Assembly (NCBI RefSeq): GCF_000422365.1
Contig: NZ_KE383820.1
Location: 215,324-279,323 of the forward strand
Length of the DNA stretch: 64,000 nucleotides
Direction: 5' to 3'
Source of the DNA: Mesoflavibacter zeaxanthinifaciens DSM 18436
GTDB taxonomy: Bacteria > Bacteroidota > Bacteroidia > Flavobacteriales > Flavobacteriaceae
Below are positions 7,580 through 17,703 of the stretch, one piece after another. How positions within the stretch are numbered: the stretch's first letter is position 1; every line of letters begins with the position of its first letter. Both the position numbers and the translations under genes were made by a program. The notes beneath the pieces are model-generated. The model was not told where the DNA came from and did not search any database. It saw only the letters and a program-made list of their open reading frames with translations.

Positions 7580-7587
7580 TATATTTG
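7580..7587 (+). promoter_or_regulatory. -7 element of the dcw promoter
   Basis: TATATTTG matches TAnnTTTG exactly and lies 33 bp before the mraZ start. No clear TTTG is present 17-23 bp upstream; the MraZ boxes take that place, as expected for a promoter whose recognition is directly blocked or modulated by MraZ. Confidence 0.6.
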
Positions 7588-7619
7588 ATTTTTAAATATT
7601 AACCCAGTTTCAAACTGTT

Positions 7620-8087
7620 TTGAACTCATTTATAGGAACATACGAATGTAAAGTAGACGCCAAAGGAAGGCTAATGCTACCTGCTGCTCTAAAAAAGCAG
7701 ATGGATGGTGTGTTGCAAAATGGGTTTGTGATTAAAAGAGCGGTGTTTCAAGAGTGTTTGGAATTGTATCCAATGACCGAATGGGATGCATTAATGCAGA
7801 AAATAAATAAGCTAAATCGATTCAAAAAAAAGAACAACGATTTTATTAGAAGGTTTACTGCTGGAGTAAAAATGGTGGATGTTGATGCAAACGGAAGGTT
7901 GTTAATACCAAAAGATTTAGTGGTTTTTGCTTCTATCTCTAAGGATATTGTAATGTCCTCTGCGGTTAATATTATTGAGATTTGGGATAAAACGAAGTAT
8001 GAAAAAGCTATTGATGATGCAACTGTAGATTTTGCAGATTTAGCTGAAGAAGTAATGGGACAAGATGACGAAGATGGAATATCATAA
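7620..8087 (+). CDS. mraZ: Transcriptional regulator MraZ
   Basis: A 155-residue protein with two SpoVT/AbrB-like beta modules. The first is FIGTYECKVDAKGRLMLP (residues 4-21) and the second contains VDVDANGRLLIP around residues 85-98. MraZ is the first gene of dcw clusters and controls them by binding the direct repeats upstream, which are present here at 7541-7570. The start is TTG at 7620; no ATG is available in frame before an upstream stop, and this start gives the expected N-terminus. The end overlaps rsmH by 14-23 bp depending on the rsmH start. Confidence 0.95.
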   Translation: MNSFIGTYECKVDAKGRLMLPAALKKQMDGVLQNGFVIKRAVFQECLELYPMTEWDALMQKINKLNRFKKKNNDFIRRFTAGVKMVDVDANGRLLIPKDLVVFASISKDIVMSSAVNIIEIWDKTKYEKAIDDATVDFADLAEEVMGQDDEDGIS

Positions 8088-8970
8088 TCCAGTTTTATTA
8101 AAAGAAACCGTAGATGGTTTAGCGATTAAAGAAGATGGAGTTTACTTAGATGTCACTTTTGGTGGTGGCGGACACAGTAAAGAAATCTTAAGTCGTTTAG
8201 GTGAAAAAGGAAGGCTTTACGCTTTTGATCAAGATAAAGACGCTCTTAAAAATAAAATAGATGATAGTCGCTTTACGCTAATCAATGAAAACTTTAGATA
8301 CATAAAGCGATTTTTAAGGTTTTATGGTGTAAAAGAAGTGGACGGAATCTTAGGTGATTTTGGTGTATCTTCTCATCAATTTGATGTGGCAGAACGTGGT
8401 TTTTCAACACGTTTTGAGGCAGATTTAGATATGAGAATGAATCAAAGTAATCAACTATCAGCCTATCATGTTGTAAATGAATATAGTCAGGAAGACTTGC
8501 GTGATGTGTTGTTACAGTACGGCGAGTTAAGAGCTGCGCCAGCTATGGCAAGAGTGATTGTGGAAACAAGAATGAATGGTGAAATAAAAACATCAGAGCA
8601 GTTAAAGTTTGCTTTAAAAAAGTTTTTATCGCCAAAGCATGAAAATAAAATTTTAGCTCAAATCTATCAAGCGATTAGAATAGAAGTGAATCAAGAAATT
8701 GAAGCTTTAAAAGAGTTTTTAATGCAAACTCCAGAAGTTTTAAAATCTGGCGGAAGATTAAGTTTAATTTCTTATCACTCTTTAGAAGATAGATTGGTAA
8801 AGCGTTTTATACGAAACGGGCTATTTGAAGGCGAGCCAGAACGCGATGTTTTTGGAAGATTTGAAGTGCCTTTTAAAAAAGTAGGAAAATTAATAGTGCC
8901 AACAGCACAAGAGATAAAAGAAAACAATAGAGCTAGAAGTGCAAAACTTAGAGTAGCAGAAAAACTATAA
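8065..8970 (+). CDS. rsmH: 16S rRNA (cytosine1402-N4)-methyltransferase RsmH
   Basis: This SAM-dependent enzyme methylates N4 of C1402 in the ribosomal P site. The SAM loop is DVTFGGGGHSKEIL near residues 30-43, and FGVSSHQFD and the C-terminal SYHSLEDRLVKRF motif are characteristic. At 301 residues the length is normal. ATG at 8065 and ATG at 8074 are both possible; the second gives MEYHNPVLLKE, the common family N-terminus, and may be the real start. It overlaps mraZ and is followed after 2 bp by ftsL in the dcw operon. Confidence 0.96.
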   Translation: MTKMEYHNPVLLKETVDGLAIKEDGVYLDVTFGGGGHSKEILSRLGEKGRLYAFDQDKDALKNKIDDSRFTLINENFRYIKRFLRFYGVKEVDGILGDFGVSSHQFDVAERGFSTRFEADLDMRMNQSNQLSAYHVVNEYSQEDLRDVLLQYGELRAAPAMARVIVETRMNGEIKTSEQLKFALKKFLSPKHENKILAQIYQAIRIEVNQEIEALKEFLMQTPEVLKSGGRLSLISYHSLEDRLVKRFIRNGLFEGEPERDVFGRFEVPFKKVGKLIVPTAQEIKENNRARSAKLRVAEKL

Positions 8971-8972
8971 AA

Positions 8973-9290
8973 GTGAAAAAAAGCATCTATAGCATATTAA
9001 GAGGAACGTTTTTAGTTAGCGAAGACTCGTTTAAAAACTGGCGCGTCATCTTGTTTATTTCTGTGTTGGCAATAATAATGATAGCAAGTTCGCATAGCGC
9101 AGATAAAAAAGTGTACGAGATAGCAAGACTTAATAACGAAGTAAAAGAATTGCGATCGGAACTTTACGACGGAAGAACAAGATTAATGCAGTTAAAAATG
9201 GAATCTTCTGTTGTAAAAAAAATGAAAGAAAAAGGTTTGGCGCCTTCTGTAATACCGCCAACCAAAATAATTGTAAAACCACAAAATTAA
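8973..9290 (+). CDS. ftsL: FtsL-like division protein
   Basis: A 105-residue bitopic membrane protein: short cytoplasmic N-terminus, one membrane segment at about 25-41, then a heptad-like coiled coil (about 50-85) in the periplasm. Size, topology and position between rsmH and ftsI are those of FtsL, which with FtsQ recruits FtsW/FtsI to the septum. Sequence conservation in this family is low, so position carries most of the weight. The start is GTG at 8973, 2 bp after rsmH. Confidence 0.82.
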   Translation: MKKSIYSILRGTFLVSEDSFKNWRVILFISVLAIIMIASSHSADKKVYEIARLNNEVKELRSELYDGRTRLMQLKMESSVVKKMKEKGLAPSVIPPTKIIVKPQN

Positions 9291-9300
9291 GTTCTCAATC

Positions 9301-11298
9301 GTGGCAGTTAACGAAAAGAACATATTAAACAGATTGTATTTTGTAGCGGGATGTATGTTCATCTTCGCTATTGCTGTTGTGGTTAAATTGTTAAGCATTC
9401 AGTTTATTCAAGGAGATAAGTATAAGGCTTTAGTAGAAGAAAGCAATATAAAAGAAGTGTCTATTCCTGCTAACCGTGGTAATGTATACTCTGCAGACGG
9501 AAGTCTTTTAGCAACTTCAATTCCAAAATACGATATCAGGTTTGATGCAATTACGCCAACCGATAAGCGATTTAAAGAGTACTTAACACCTTTAAGTGAA
9601 GCGCTTTCAAAATACTCAGGTAAATCAGTTTCTTATTACAAGAAAGAATTGCAAAAAGCACGAGCTAACAAGAATAGGTATTATTTGTTAGCAAGAAATA
9701 TTGGGTATTCAGAATATCTAAAATTTAGAAGTTTTCCATTGTTAGAATTAGGTCCGTATAAAGGTGGTTTAATTGTAGAGCAGTATGTAAAACGCGAACA
9801 TCCTTTAGGTGAAGTTGCGCAACGTACTATTGGTTACGAGCGTGTTGATGACGAAGGAAATATAACAAGAGCAGGAATAGATGGTGCTTTTGGAAGTGAT
9901 TATTTAAGAGGAACAGACGGAAAGCGTATCAAGCAAAAAATAGGTAAAGGACAATGGAAGCCAATTACGGTTGATAATGAAGTTGAACCAAAAGATGGTT
10001 ACGATGTCTACACAACTATAGATGTAAATATTCAAGATATCGCACATCATGCTTTGTTAGAGCAATTAGAAAAATACGAAGCAGAGCACGGAACTGTAGT
10101 AGTAATGGAAGTGAAAACAGGTGAAATTAGAGCTATTTCAAACCTTGGAAGAACATCAAAAAATACCTATTACGAAAAAAGAAATTACGCGGTTTACGAA
10201 GCGCATGAACCTGGTTCTACATTTAAGCTTATGACGTTAATGGCTGCTTTAGAAGATAAAAAAGTAGATACATCAGATGTAATAGATACCGGAAATGGAT
10301 ACAAAGTGTTTTATGGGCGTGGTATTAAAGATTCTCATGGTTATGGTAAGATTTCTGCAGCAAGAGCTTTTGAAGTGTCATCAAATATAGGTTTAGCTAC
10401 TATAGTAGATAAAGCATACGCGAAAAATCCAGAGCGCTTTTTAAATATTTTAAGTCAATGGAATTTAGATAAAAAGCTAAACATTTCAATTAAAGGTGAA
10501 GGAGAACCAATGATACCAAAACCTGGACATAAAAATTGGAGTAGAAATGCATTGCCATCATTGGCTTATGGTTATGGTTTAAAAATAACACCGTTACAAA
10601 CATTAACATTTTATAATGCTGTTGCTAATAATGGTGTAATGGTTAAGCCAAGATTTATTAGAGAGGTAAGAAATCTTGATGAAAAAATAGAAGTGTTCGA
10701 AAAAGAAATAATTAATGAGAAGATTTGCTCTGATCAGACACTTAAAAAAGCTAAAACCATGCTAGAAAATGTTGTAAAGCGTGGTACAGGTACATCATTG
10801 TATTCAGATTATTTCTCTATGGGCGGAAAGACAGGTACGGCTCGTACAGAGTATTGGCATAAGGACTGGTCCAAAAACCCACGATATATTTCGTCTTTTG
10901 CAGGGTATTTTCCAGCAGACAATCCTAAATACTCATGTATAGTTATCATTCATAAACCAAGTGTTAAAAAAGGATTTTATGGTGCAGATGTTTCTGGTCC
11001 TGTATTTAAAAAAATAGCTCAAAAGATATTTACAGATACACCAATTGTTGATGAGGTTGAAACTTTAGAAGTAAAAACTGCTAAAGTAGAAAAAGAGTAT
11101 AAAACATATTACGATATAGCAAATAGGTATAAAACTATAATGCCTGATGTTAGAGGTTTGCCAATTATGGATGCTGTAGCGTTATTAGAAAATATGGGTT
11201 TGAAGGTAAAAATTGAAGGTGTTGGAGTGGTAGAAAATCAATCCATTAGTAAAGGAACAAAAGTTAAGAAAAATCAAACAATAGTTTTAAAAGCATAG
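9301..11298 (+). CDS. ftsI: Septal peptidoglycan transpeptidase FtsI (PBP3) with C-terminal PASTA domain
   Basis: A 665-residue class B penicillin-binding protein with one N-terminal membrane segment (about 14-33) and a periplasmic dimerisation domain. Its transpeptidase domain carries S306-T-F-K309 (SxxK), S360-S-N362 and K510-T-G-T513. A PASTA module fills about 605-665. It cross-links septal peptidoglycan together with FtsW. The start is GTG at 9301, 10 bp after ftsL. The stop codon TAG shares its last base with the GTG start of murE. PASTA on FtsI is typical of Bacteroidetes and Gram-positives but absent from E. coli. Confidence 0.95.
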   Translation: MAVNEKNILNRLYFVAGCMFIFAIAVVVKLLSIQFIQGDKYKALVEESNIKEVSIPANRGNVYSADGSLLATSIPKYDIRFDAITPTDKRFKEYLTPLSEALSKYSGKSVSYYKKELQKARANKNRYYLLARNIGYSEYLKFRSFPLLELGPYKGGLIVEQYVKREHPLGEVAQRTIGYERVDDEGNITRAGIDGAFGSDYLRGTDGKRIKQKIGKGQWKPITVDNEVEPKDGYDVYTTIDVNIQDIAHHALLEQLEKYEAEHGTVVVMEVKTGEIRAISNLGRTSKNTYYEKRNYAVYEAHEPGSTFKLMTLMAALEDKKVDTSDVIDTGNGYKVFYGRGIKDSHGYGKISAARAFEVSSNIGLATIVDKAYAKNPERFLNILSQWNLDKKLNISIKGEGEPMIPKPGHKNWSRNALPSLAYGYGLKITPLQTLTFYNAVANNGVMVKPRFIREVRNLDEKIEVFEKEIINEKICSDQTLKKAKTMLENVVKRGTGTSLYSDYFSMGGKTGTARTEYWHKDWSKNPRYISSFAGYFPADNPKYSCIVIIHKPSVKKGFYGADVSGPVFKKIAQKIFTDTPIVDEVETLEVKTAKVEKEYKTYYDIANRYKTIMPDVRGLPIMDAVALLENMGLKVKIEGVGVVENQSISKGTKVKKNQTIVLKA

Positions 11299-12761
11299 TG
11301 ATTACATTAAAAGACATATTATACAAGGTAACTTTAGATGCAGTTATTGGTAGTACAAATGTTATGGTGCGTAACATTCATTTTAATTCACGTAGTGTGG
11401 CAATTAATGATGTGTTTGTAGCTGTTAAGGGAACTGTTGTAGATGGGCATAACTATATAGATGCGGCTATAAGTCAAGGAGCAATTGCTGTAGTTTGTGA
11501 GGTGATTCCTGCAATAACAAAAAAAGAAGTAACCTATATTAAAGTAGATGACTCAAGTCGTGCTTTGGCAGTAATGGCATCTAACTTTTATGGTAATCCT
11601 TCAGAAAATTTAAAGTTAGTAGGTGTAACAGGTACAAACGGAAAAACAACTATAGCTTCATTATTATACCAATTATTTAAAAAAGCCGGTTTTAAAGTAG
11701 GTTTATTATCTACTGTAAAAATCATGGTAGATAATAAAGAGTTTTCTGCAACACATACAACGCCAGACTCATTAACTATCAACGCGTATTTAAAGCAAAT
11801 GAATGATGAAGGTGTAGAGTTTTGTTTTATGGAAGTCAGCTCACACGGAATCGACCAAAACAGAACATTAGGCTTGAAGTTTGAAGGCGGAATTTTTACT
11901 AATCTGTCACACGATCATTTAGATTATCACAATTCTTTTGCAGAATACAGAGATGTTAAAAAACGCTTTTTTGATGAGTTGCCAAGCACTGCTTTTGCAT
12001 TAACAAATATCGATGACAAAAACGGAAGCATCATGCTTCAAAATACAAAAGCAAAACAGTATAGCTATGCCTTAAAAAGCTATGCAGATTATAAAGCTCA
12101 AATTTTAGAAAATCAATTTAACGGATTGTTGTTAAAGCTGAATGATAGCGAAGTTTGGGTACGATTAATCGGCACATTTAACGCTTATAATATTTTGGCA
12201 ATTTTCGCTTGCGCGGAATTATTAGGTCTTGAAAAAGATGAATTGTTAAGATTTATTAGCGAGTTAGAAAGTGTAAGCGGAAGATTTCAATTTTTAATTT
12301 CTGATGAAAAAATTACCGCAATTGTAGATTATGCTCATACACCAGATGCATTGCAAAATGTGTTAGAAACCATAAATGATATTCGTACCAAAAACGAAGA
12401 ATTAATTACAGTAGTTGGTTGTGGTGGTGATAGGGATAAAACCAAGCGTCCAAAGATGGGGCATATTGCTTCGGCTTTAAGTACAAAGGTGATTTTTACT
12501 AGCGATAATCCACGAACAGAAGTGCCAGAAACGATTATTGATGACATTGAAAAAGGCGTAGAAGCTCAAAATTTTAAAAAAACAATGTCTATTGTAGATA
12601 GAAAACAAGCCATTAAAACAGCATGTCAATTGGCAAATCCTAATGATATCATTTTAATCGCTGGAAAAGGGCATGAAACTTATCAAGAGGTAAATGGCGT
12701 AAGAACAGATTTTGACGATTTCAAAATTGTAAAAGATTTTTTAAAACAGTTACAAAAATAG
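11298..12761 (+). CDS. murE: UDP-MurNAc-L-Ala-D-Glu ligase MurE, meso-diaminopimelate type
   Basis: A 487-residue Mur ligase that adds the third amino acid to the muropeptide stem. The ATP loop is TGTNGKTT (111-118). The specificity motif DNPR is at 403-406, and DNPR with the Arg marks meso-diaminopimelate rather than lysine as substrate. This implies the meso-DAP peptidoglycan expected for this group. The GTG start overlaps the ftsI stop by one base. Confidence 0.95.
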   Translation: MITLKDILYKVTLDAVIGSTNVMVRNIHFNSRSVAINDVFVAVKGTVVDGHNYIDAAISQGAIAVVCEVIPAITKKEVTYIKVDDSSRALAVMASNFYGNPSENLKLVGVTGTNGKTTIASLLYQLFKKAGFKVGLLSTVKIMVDNKEFSATHTTPDSLTINAYLKQMNDEGVEFCFMEVSSHGIDQNRTLGLKFEGGIFTNLSHDHLDYHNSFAEYRDVKKRFFDELPSTAFALTNIDDKNGSIMLQNTKAKQYSYALKSYADYKAQILENQFNGLLLKLNDSEVWVRLIGTFNAYNILAIFACAELLGLEKDELLRFISELESVSGRFQFLISDEKITAIVDYAHTPDALQNVLETINDIRTKNEELITVVGCGGDRDKTKRPKMGHIASALSTKVIFTSDNPRTEVPETIIDDIEKGVEAQNFKKTMSIVDRKQAIKTACQLANPNDIILIAGKGHETYQEVNGVRTDFDDFKIVKDFLKQLQK

Positions 12762-12804
12762 TGTTTGCTTAATAAAGTTTAAGCTGCAAAAAAATAAATA
12801 AAGA

Positions 12805-14037
12805 ATGTTATACTATTTATTCGAATTTTTAGAAGAACAATATCAAATGCCAGGCGCAAGTGTGTTTCAATTTATCACATTTAGAGCCGCTTTAGCTATC
12901 ATTTTGTCGTTGTTGTTTTCTACTATTTTCGGAAAAAAAATAATCTTAATGCTTCAAAAAAAACAGGTCGGAGAGTCTGTTAGGGATTTAGGTTTACAAG
13001 GACAAATGCAAAAAGCTGGTACACCAACCATGGGAGGAATTATTATCATTTTAGCAACGTTAATTCCTGTGTTATTATTAGCAAGATTGGATAATATTTA
13101 TGTAATCATGTTAATAGTTACAACACTTTGGATGGGCGCAGTTGGTTTTACAGATGATTATATAAAAGTCTTTAAAAAAGATAAGGCAGGCTTAAGCGGA
13201 AAGTTTAAAGTAATGGGGCAAGTTGGCTTAGGTTTATTTGTTGGAGCTGTAATGTACTTTCATCCCGGAGTTACAATTAAACAAGAAAAAATTAACCCGC
13301 AATTTGAAACTGAAAAAATTACTCAAAATTCACCAAGAGAGTTTAATCCAGAAGAGCAATCGCTTTTAACAACTATTCCGTTTGTAAAAGATAATGAGTT
13401 TGATTACTCAAAATTAATTACATGGCTTGGCGATGATTATGCAAAGTACGCGTGGTTAATTTTTATACCAATCGTAATTTTTATAATAACAGCAGTGTCT
13501 AACGGTGCAAATCTAACAGATGGTATAGATGGTTTGGCAGCAGGAAGTAGTGCGATAATAGTTTTTGCGCTAGCCATTTTTGCGTTTATCTCTGGTAATA
13601 TTGTCTTTTCAGATTACTTAAATGTCATGTACATACCACGATTGGGCGAGTTGGTAATTTTTACCTCTGCTTTTGTTGGAGCATTAATAGGGTTTTTATG
13701 GTACAACACATATCCGGCTCAAGTGTTTATGGGTGATACAGGTAGTTTAACAATTGGTGGTGTCATTGCAGTAATAGCAATCGCTGTTCGTAAAGAATTA
13801 TTAATTCCTGTGTTATGCGGAATTTTCTTCGCAGAATCTTTATCAGTAATCCTGCAAGTAAGCTGGTTCAAGTATACCAAAAAGAAATATGGCGAAGGTC
13901 GACGCATATTTTTAATGTCGCCTTTACATCATCATTATCAAAAGAAAAACTATCACGAAAGTAAAATAGTAACACGATTTTGGATTGTTGGAATTTTTCT
14001 AGCAATCATTTCAATAGTTACACTGAAGTTGAGATAG
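12805..14037 (+). CDS. mraY: Phospho-MurNAc-pentapeptide transferase MraY
   Basis: This integral membrane enzyme transfers phospho-MurNAc-pentapeptide to undecaprenyl phosphate, making lipid I. Catalytic aspartates D117-D118 in GFTDDYIKV, the [12 protein letters not shown] motif at 236-247 and the C-terminal PLHHHYQKK histidine cluster are present. At 410 residues it is about 50 longer than E. coli MraY; the extra part is a polar segment at about 153-210, between a membrane helix and the next, likely periplasmic. The start is ATG 12805, 43 bp after murE. Confidence 0.96.
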   Translation: MLYYLFEFLEEQYQMPGASVFQFITFRAALAIILSLLFSTIFGKKIILMLQKKQVGESVRDLGLQGQMQKAGTPTMGGIIIILATLIPVLLLARLDNIYVIMLIVTTLWMGAVGFTDDYIKVFKKDKAGLSGKFKVMGQVGLGLFVGAVMYFHPGVTIKQEKINPQFETEKITQNSPREFNPEEQSLLTTIPFVKDNEFDYSKLITWLGDDYAKYAWLIFIPIVIFIITAVSNGANLTDGIDGLAAGSSAIIVFALAIFAFISGNIVFSDYLNVMYIPRLGELVIFTSAFVGALIGFLWYNTYPAQVFMGDTGSLTIGGVIAVIAIAVRKELLIPVLCGIFFAESLSVILQVSWFKYTKKKYGEGRRIFLMSPLHHHYQKKNYHESKIVTRFWIVGIFLAIISIVTLKLR

Positions 14038-14041
14038 AAAA

Positions 14042-15373
14042 ATGAAACGATTAGTTGTATTAGGAGCAGGAGAAAGTGGTGTAGGAACAGCACTTTTAGG
14101 AAAAGAAAAAGGCTATGAAGTTTTTGTTTCCGATAAGGGAAAAATAAAAGAAAAATATAAAGAAGTTCTTATACATAATGAGATTGAATGGGAAGATCAA
14201 CAACATACAGAAGCTAAAATTTTAAATGCAGATGTAGTTATGAAAAGTCCAGGAATACCAGATAAAGTGCCAATGGTAAAGGCGCTTATAGAGAAAGGTA
14301 TTCCCGTAATTTCTGAAATAGAATTTGCTAGCCAGTTTACAAATGCAACAATAGTTGCAATAACTGGTAGTAATGGTAAGACAACGACATCTATGCTAAC
14401 ACATCATGTGTTAAAACAAGAACTTAATGTTGGGTTGGCTGGAAATATTGGCGACAGTTTTGCTAAGCAAGTTTTAGAGCATAATTATGATAATTATGTG
14501 CTAGAGATAAGTAGTTTTCAGTTGGATGGTTGTTTCAATTTTAAACCAAAAATTGCAGTAATTACCAATATTGTTCCGGATCATTTAGATCGTTACGATT
14601 ATAAATTTGATAACTATATCGCATCAAAATTCAGAATAGCTCAAAATCAAACTAAAGACGATTATTTGATTTATGATGCAGATGATGAAGTGATTTCAGA
14701 ATATCTAAAAAAGCATGCAATTCAATCTACATTATTACCATTTTCACTAATAAAAAAAGTTGAAAAAGGAGCGTATTTGGACAATGATAATATAATAATA
14801 ACAATAAATAACAACAAGATAATTATGCCAGCAAAAAACATTGCCTTAGACGGTAAGCATAACACTAAAAATGCTATGGCGGCTTCAACCGTTTCGCATT
14901 TATTAAAAATTAGAAAACAAACTATTCGTGAAAGTTTAGAAAACTTTCAAGGTGTAGAACATCGATTAGAACAAGTGCTTAAAATTAATAAAGTGCAATA
15001 CATTAACGACTCTAAAGCAACAAATGTTAATGCTACATATTTTGCTTTAGAAAGTATGGATGCGCCTACAGTTTGGATAGTTGGTGGTGTTGATAAAGGA
15101 AATGATTACACAGAGTTGTTTCCGTTTGTAAATGAAAAAGTAAAAGCAATCATTTGTTTAGGTGTTGATAACCAAAAGTTAATACAAAGCTTTGGTAATA
15201 TGGTTGATGTTATTGTTGAAACTCAGTTTATGAGTGAAGCTGTAAAAATAGCCTACAAAATTGCTGAATCTGGAGATAACGTGTTATTGTCACCAGCTTG
15301 TGCAAGTTTTGATTTGTTTGAAAACTATGAAGAAAGAGGTAGGCAATTTAAAGAAGCAGTAAGAAACTTGTAA
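14042..15373 (+). CDS. murD: UDP-MurNAc-L-alanine-D-glutamate ligase MurD
   Basis: A 443-residue Mur ligase adding D-glutamate to UDP-MurNAc-L-Ala. It has an N-terminal nucleotide-binding fold starting VVLGAGESGVG, the ATP loop ITGSNGKTT near 110-118 and the C-terminal domain with SPACASFDLFENYEERG close to the end, a MurD hallmark. It lies 4 bp after mraY in the dcw operon and 15 bp before ftsW. Confidence 0.96.
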   Translation: MKRLVVLGAGESGVGTALLGKEKGYEVFVSDKGKIKEKYKEVLIHNEIEWEDQQHTEAKILNADVVMKSPGIPDKVPMVKALIEKGIPVISEIEFASQFTNATIVAITGSNGKTTTSMLTHHVLKQELNVGLAGNIGDSFAKQVLEHNYDNYVLEISSFQLDGCFNFKPKIAVITNIVPDHLDRYDYKFDNYIASKFRIAQNQTKDDYLIYDADDEVISEYLKKHAIQSTLLPFSLIKKVEKGAYLDNDNIIITINNNKIIMPAKNIALDGKHNTKNAMAASTVSHLLKIRKQTIRESLENFQGVEHRLEQVLKINKVQYINDSKATNVNATYFALESMDAPTVWIVGGVDKGNDYTELFPFVNEKVKAIICLGVDNQKLIQSFGNMVDVIVETQFMSEAVKIAYKIAESGDNVLLSPACASFDLFENYEERGRQFKEAVRNL

Positions 15374-15388
15374 AACAATTAAATATAA

Positions 15389-16591
15389 ATGCAAAAAGCA
15401 ATACTAAATAATATTAAAGGAGATAAGCTAATTTGGGCTATTGTAGCACTATTGGCTATATTTTCTTTTTTACCTGTGTATAGCGCTGCTAGTAATTTGG
15501 CATATGTTGGTGGTAGTGGTAATACATTTGCATTTTTAGTTAAGCATTTTATGCATTTGTTTTTAGGTTTTGCTATAATGTATGGTGTACATAAACTACC
15601 ATATCGTTATTTTAGAGGTTTATCTATGGTAATGATGCCTTTAGTGTTTGTGCTACTAATAGTAACCATTTTACAAGGCACGACTATAGAAGGCGCAAAT
15701 GCAAGTAGATGGATACGTATTCCGTTTATAAATATGTCTTTCCAGACATCAACATTAGCTTCGGTTGTGTTGATGGTTTACATAGCAAGATATTTATCAA
15801 AAATAAAAGATAAAACAATCACCTTTAAAGAATCTATTTTACCATTATGGATTCCGTTGTTTATCGTTTTAGCATTGATATTACCATCAAACTTTTCTAC
15901 AACAGCAATCATCTTTGTAATGTCAATGATGTTATTGTTTTTAGGCGGTTATCCATTACGTTATTTGTTAGCTATGGGCGCAGCAGGTTTGGTAGGATTA
16001 ACATTTTTTATTTTAATAGCAAAAGCCTTTCCAGAAGCAATGCCAAACCGTGTTGATACATGGATGAGTAGAATTGAAAATTTTGCAAACGGAGAAGATA
16101 CAGAAGAAGATTATCAAATTGAAAAAGCTAAAATAGCAATTGCTTCTGGAGGTGTTGTTGGTTTAGGTTCTGGTAAGAGCATTCAGAAGAATTTTTTACC
16201 GCAATCTTCATCAGATTTCATCTTCGCAATAATTATAGAAGAATACGGTTTGATTGGAGGATTGTTTTTAATGGTAATGTATCTATGGTTACTTTTTAGA
16301 ATTGTTATTGTATCACAAAAAGCAGATACCATATTTGGAAAATTAGTTGTGCTTGGTGTTGGATTGCCAATTATATTTCAAGCAATGATTAATATGGCGG
16401 TAGCGGTAGAGCTTTTTCCGGTAACAGGACAAACACTACCATTAATTAGTAGCGGAGGAACAAGTATTTGGATGACTTGTATGGCAATAGGAATTATATT
16501 AAGTGTTAGCGCCAAACGCGAAGAAATAAAAGAAAAACAATCACAAGATGAAGGTGATAATCCTTTAGAAATTCTTTCAGAAACGATTTAA
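15389..16591 (+). CDS. ftsW: Peptidoglycan glycosyltransferase FtsW
   Basis: A 400-residue SEDS-family membrane protein with about ten transmembrane helices. It polymerises lipid II at the septum in a complex with FtsI. The family motif appears near the C-terminus ([17 protein letters not shown]), and a large extracytoplasmic loop with [13 protein letters not shown] sits in the middle. SEDS proteins also include RodA, but the location between murD and murG identifies FtsW. Spacing to murG is 5 bp. Confidence 0.95.
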   Translation: MQKAILNNIKGDKLIWAIVALLAIFSFLPVYSAASNLAYVGGSGNTFAFLVKHFMHLFLGFAIMYGVHKLPYRYFRGLSMVMMPLVFVLLIVTILQGTTIEGANASRWIRIPFINMSFQTSTLASVVLMVYIARYLSKIKDKTITFKESILPLWIPLFIVLALILPSNFSTTAIIFVMSMMLLFLGGYPLRYLLAMGAAGLVGLTFFILIAKAFPEAMPNRVDTWMSRIENFANGEDTEEDYQIEKAKIAIASGGVVGLGSGKSIQKNFLPQSSSDFIFAIIIEEYGLIGGLFLMVMYLWLLFRIVIVSQKADTIFGKLVVLGVGLPIIFQAMINMAVAVELFPVTGQTLPLISSGGTSIWMTCMAIGIILSVSAKREEIKEKQSQDEGDNPLEILSETI

Positions 16592-16596
16592 GGACA

Positions 16597-17703
16597 GTGA
16601 GTAAAAAAGATAAAACATATAAAATCATTCTAAGTGGCGGCGGTACTGGTGGGCACATATACCCAGCAGTAGCAATTGCTAATGAGCTTAAACAGCGTTA
16701 TCCAGATGCTCAGTTTTTGTTTGTAGGTGCAAAAGACCGTATGGAAATGGAAAAAGTACCTCAAGCAGGATACGATATAAAAGGACTTTGGATTTCAGGT
16801 ATACAAAGAAAGTTAACACTTAAAAACCTTTCATTTCCTTTTAAATTGATTAGTAGTTTATGGAATGCTAAAAAAATTGTAAAGCAATTTAAACCAGATG
16901 TTGTTATAGGGACAGGTGGATTTGCTAGCGGACCATTATTACAAGTTGCTGCTTCAAAAGGAATACCTTGTTTAATACAAGAGCAAAACTCTTTTCCTGG
17001 TATAACTAATAAATTATTATCTAAAAAAGTAGATAAAATTTGTGTGGCTTATGATAATTTAGAACGCTTTTTCCCTGTAGATAAAATTATTAAAACAGGT
17101 AATCCTGTAAGACAAGACTTATTAGATATTTCTTGCAAAAGAGAAGAAGCTATTAAGTATTTTGATTTAGTTGAAGGTAAAAAGACACTTCTGGTTTTAG
17201 GAGGAAGTTTAGGAGCTAAAGCAATAAACGAACTTATAGAACGCGAGCTAGATTATCTGCAAACTTTAAACCTACAAATCATTTGGCAATGCGGTAAGCT
17301 GTATTACCAAACATACAAACTGTACGGTCATACAAAGCATGTACAAGTACATCAGTTTATAAATAATATGGACTATGCTTATGCAGCTGCAGATTTTATT
17401 ATATCACGTGCTGGAGCAGGTTCTGTAAGTGAGTTATGTATCGTTGGTAAACCTGTAGTTTTTGTGCCTTCACCGTACGTGGCAGAAGACCATCAAACTA
17501 AAAATGCAGATGCAATAGTTAGTAAAAATGCAGCGATGATGATTGCTCAAGAAGATTTAAAAGTAGACTTTAAAAACAAGTTTGGACAGTTAGTAGCTAA
17601 CCCAGAAAAGCAAGAACAGTTTAGCAAAAACATTAAAAAATTAGCGTTAACAAACGCAACAAAAGATATAGCAGACGAAGTAGAAAAACTTCTAAATAAA
17701 TAA
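16597..17703 (+). CDS. murG: UDP-GlcNAc:lipid I N-acetylglucosaminyltransferase MurG
   Basis: A 368-residue peripheral membrane GT-B enzyme that converts lipid I to lipid II. The N-terminal motif [11 protein letters not shown] (residues 12-22) binds the lipid diphosphate, and the C-terminal half holds GGSLGA and the [13 protein letters not shown] donor site. GTG at 16597 gives the expected short N-terminus. The stop TAA overlaps the murC start by one base. Confidence 0.96.
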   Translation: MSKKDKTYKIILSGGGTGGHIYPAVAIANELKQRYPDAQFLFVGAKDRMEMEKVPQAGYDIKGLWISGIQRKLTLKNLSFPFKLISSLWNAKKIVKQFKPDVVIGTGGFASGPLLQVAASKGIPCLIQEQNSFPGITNKLLSKKVDKICVAYDNLERFFPVDKIIKTGNPVRQDLLDISCKREEAIKYFDLVEGKKTLLVLGGSLGAKAINELIERELDYLQTLNLQIIWQCGKLYYQTYKLYGHTKHVQVHQFINNMDYAYAAADFIISRAGAGSVSELCIVGKPVVFVPSPYVAEDHQTKNADAIVSKNAAMMIAQEDLKVDFKNKFGQLVANPEKQEQFSKNIKKLALTNATKDIADEVEKLLNK

